Source: an uncultured Erysipelotrichaceae bacterium (lineage in GTDB: Bacteria > Bacillota_I > Bacilli_A > Erysipelotrichales > Erysipelotrichaceae). From it: a stretch of 6,266 nt of DNA. The translations under genes and the position numbers were made by a program. Where the stretch lies: positions 1 through 6,266 of the forward strand of contig CALNCD010000178.1 of the NCBI GenBank assembly GCA_937874965.1. Direction: 5' to 3'. Position 1 is the first letter of the stretch; each line of letters starts with the position of its first letter. Shown here piece after piece: positions 4,821 to 6,266 of this stretch. The notes under the pieces were generated by a model. It saw nothing but the letters and a program-made list of their open reading frames with translations, did no database searches and was not told the DNA's origin.

Positions 4821-5768
4821 ATGAAACGCATTTTAATTATTCTTGTTGCCTTCGTTTTGGTTGTAACAGGATGTTCAAGTAAGTCTGAAAAAAAGAAGTT
4901 CATTTTGGCGGCCATGCCTGCTGAAGGGCAGAATACCTTGGATAGCAAGCACCAATTACTGATTCAAGAACTTCAAGCTGCATTAGGTGACAATTATGTT
5001 GTCGAAGGTACATTGGCTGAAAACTATGCAGCAGTCTCAAGTGCTGTGGTGACAGGTACCGCTCAAGCAGGATGGGATTCTCCGAACACTTATGCAACAT
5101 CGCATATTGCTGATCCTGATGTCGTTCCATTGGTTTCCTATGCTGTGAACGGTGATCGTACCAAAGCCTTCTATACGGCTTATATCGCAGTCCTTAAAGA
5201 ACATGAAGCGGATTTTGCTGGAAAGACCACTGAAGAGGAAAAACTAGCAGTCCTGAAGGGCAAGAGCATGAGCTTCGTTGATCCAAAGTCAACCTCCGGT
5301 TTCTTGGTTCCTTCCACCACATTCTACAAGTACTTCGGACCGGATGGCACGAAGGAAATCTCATTGCGTGCAGATTTGACGACACCAGGTAAGTTCTTCT
5401 CCGAAGTTGTCTTTGCTGGAGATCATCCATTGAGTGTTGAGTCCTTGGTTTCCAAGAAGACCTATGCGTCTGCATTCTGCTGTGATTATGGATCAGCTGC
5501 AATGGATCAGATGGTTGTATTGGCAAAGGCAGAAGTCTTCAATGGTGCATTCTATGTCAGCAAGAAATATGTCACTGATGAAGAAATCCAGAAAATTACA
5601 GAACACTTTGTGAACTTGACTCCTCAAAATTCAGTTGCTGGCTTCTTTGATGCAAGTACAGGATTCTTCTTTGATAAGACCAAACCTGCAGCAGCAACCG
5701 ATACACGTTTCTTTAAGACCACCGTTGAAGACTACAATATCTTCTACGAAATGAATAAAGTCAAGTAG
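4821..5768 (+). CDS. phnD: Phosphonate/phosphite/phosphate ABC transporter substrate-binding lipoprotein
   Basis: This 315-residue protein captures a phosphorus oxyanion outside the membrane and delivers it to the permease. The N-terminus MKRILIILVAFVLVVTGC is a lipoprotein signal with the lipid-anchored cysteine at C18. The mature part follows the PhnD pattern: ILAAMPAEGQN near the front, YAAVSSAVVTGTAQAGWDSP (69-88), GDRTKAFYTAYIAV (111-124), then FVDPKSTSGFLVPS (152-165) whose D154 and S157-T158-S159-G160 are the usual anion-binding loop, and FAGDHPLSVESL (198-209). Phosphonate, phosphite and phosphate binders cannot be told apart by eye. AAGGAG (4809-4814), six bases before the ATG, fixes the start. 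It is first in the operon, with phnC four bases behind, and has a Pho box upstream. The vicinal pair C220-C221 is unusual for an exported protein. Confidence 0.9.
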   Translation: MKRILIILVAFVLVVTGCSSKSEKKKFILAAMPAEGQNTLDSKHQLLIQELQAALGDNYVVEGTLAENYAAVSSAVVTGTAQAGWDSPNTYATSHIADPDVVPLVSYAVNGDRTKAFYTAYIAVLKEHEADFAGKTTEEEKLAVLKGKSMSFVDPKSTSGFLVPSTTFYKYFGPDGTKEISLRADLTTPGKFFSEVVFAGDHPLSVESLVSKKTYASAFCCDYGSAAMDQMVVLAKAEVFNGAFYVSKKYVTDEEIQKITEHFVNLTPQNSVAGFFDASTGFFFDKTKPAAATDTRFFKTTVEDYNIFYEMNKVK

Positions 5769-5772
5769 TCCG

Positions 5773-6266
5773 ATGACGTTAAATACAGTTTTAACAGTAG
5801 GTTCACTTTCTAAAACGTATCCGAATGGTGTGATGGCATTGAAGGATGTTTCCTTCAATGTCCGCCAAGGGGAACTTGTATCAGTCATAGGTCCATCAGG
5901 AAGCGGTAAATCAACGCTTCTTCGTTGTATTAACCGGTTGATTACGGCATCATCTGGTTCAATTATCTTTGAAGATACTGATGTTAACAAGGCGGACAAG
6001 AAAACCATAAAGGAAGTTCGAACCAATATCGGAATGATTTTCCAGCATTACAATCTCGTCAGCCGTCTGAACGTGATTGAGAATGTTCTGCATGGACGTT
6101 TGGGGCATTACTCCACCCTGAAGAGTATTTTTGGTCTGTACTCGGACAAGGATGTGAAGCAAGCCATTAAGATTCTAGAGGAACTGGGACTGGAAGATCG
6201 CGTCTATGAAAAAAGTGCGAATCTCTCCGGCGGGCAGAAACAGCGTGTTGGCATTGCGCGTGCATT
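5773..6266 (+). CDS. phnC: Phosphonate ABC transporter ATP-binding protein, 3' end outside the window
   Basis: The first 164 codons of an ABC ATPase are present. The Walker A motif is G40-P-S-G-S-G-K46-S-T48, the Q-loop glutamine is Q91 in MIFQHYNLV, and the signature LSGGQ is at 151-155 followed by KQRVGIARA. Walker B and the H-loop lie beyond the window. The stretch NVLHGRLGHYSTLKSIFGLYSDKD (104-127) is the distinctive PhnC insert between Q-loop and signature and separates it from other importer ATPases such as GlnQ or MetN. It should energise uptake of the ligand bound by PhnD through a PhnE permease, expected next. The start ATG lies four bases after the phnD stop. An in-frame stop at 5752-5754 rules out an earlier ATG, and the ribosome site is weak, so coupling to phnD translation is likely. 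Confidence 0.92.
   Translation, partial: MTLNTVLTVGSLSKTYPNGVMALKDVSFNVRQGELVSVIGPSGSGKSTLLRCINRLITASSGSIIFEDTDVNKADKKTIKEVRTNIGMIFQHYNLVSRLNVIENVLHGRLGHYSTLKSIFGLYSDKDVKQAIKILEELGLEDRVYEKSANLSGGQKQRVGIARA

Noticed and set aside
5631..6026. 131-codon minus-strand frame across the phnD-phnC junction
   Set aside because: It is antisense to the Walker A region of phnC and the end of phnD, both clearly coding on the plus strand.

Overview
The window looks like a chromosomal stretch from a low-to-moderate GC Gram-positive bacterium (Bacillota, possibly Erysipelotrichia-like, but the lineage is a guess). The clues are strong AGGAGG-type ribosome sites, a Gram-positive-style lipoprotein, a YtqA-type radical SAM protein, a WYL regulator and a TTAACA-type Pho box. 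There are eight genes and no sign of a mobile element, CRISPR array, tRNA or rRNA.

Left part (1-1260): a 5'-truncated gene whose protein reads as a badly eroded member of the CitG/MdcB family (triphosphoribosyl-dephospho-CoA synthase), followed one base later by a NUDIX hydrolase. A perfect 11-bp hairpin that contains the NUDIX stop codon closes this pair and separates it from the convergent gene.

Middle part (1258-4458): a YtqA/YhcC-type (TIGR01212) radical SAM gene on the minus strand diverges from a YafY-like HTH+WYL regulator on the plus strand. The 62-bp gap between their starts holds a TGACA-N5-TGTCA palindrome that overlaps the -35 box of the radical SAM promoter, a likely operator. 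Downstream of the regulator lie a second, unrelated radical SAM gene (SPL-like, COG1533) and a small VOC (glyoxalase-fold) protein, closely spaced as an operon. A second TGACA/TGTCA inverted repeat sits at the end of the regulator gene. This regulator plus two radical SAM enzymes plus VOC protein is the best candidate for a poorly described functional unit.

Right part (4459-6266): a strong terminator, a roughly 250-bp leader, then a phosphonate/phosphite/phosphate ABC uptake operon: the lipoprotein PhnD and the start of the ATPase PhnC, which runs off the window. The promoter region carries four hexamers at an exact 11-bp period that match the PhoP box, so the operon is probably induced by phosphate starvation. 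The permease gene(s) should follow outside the window.
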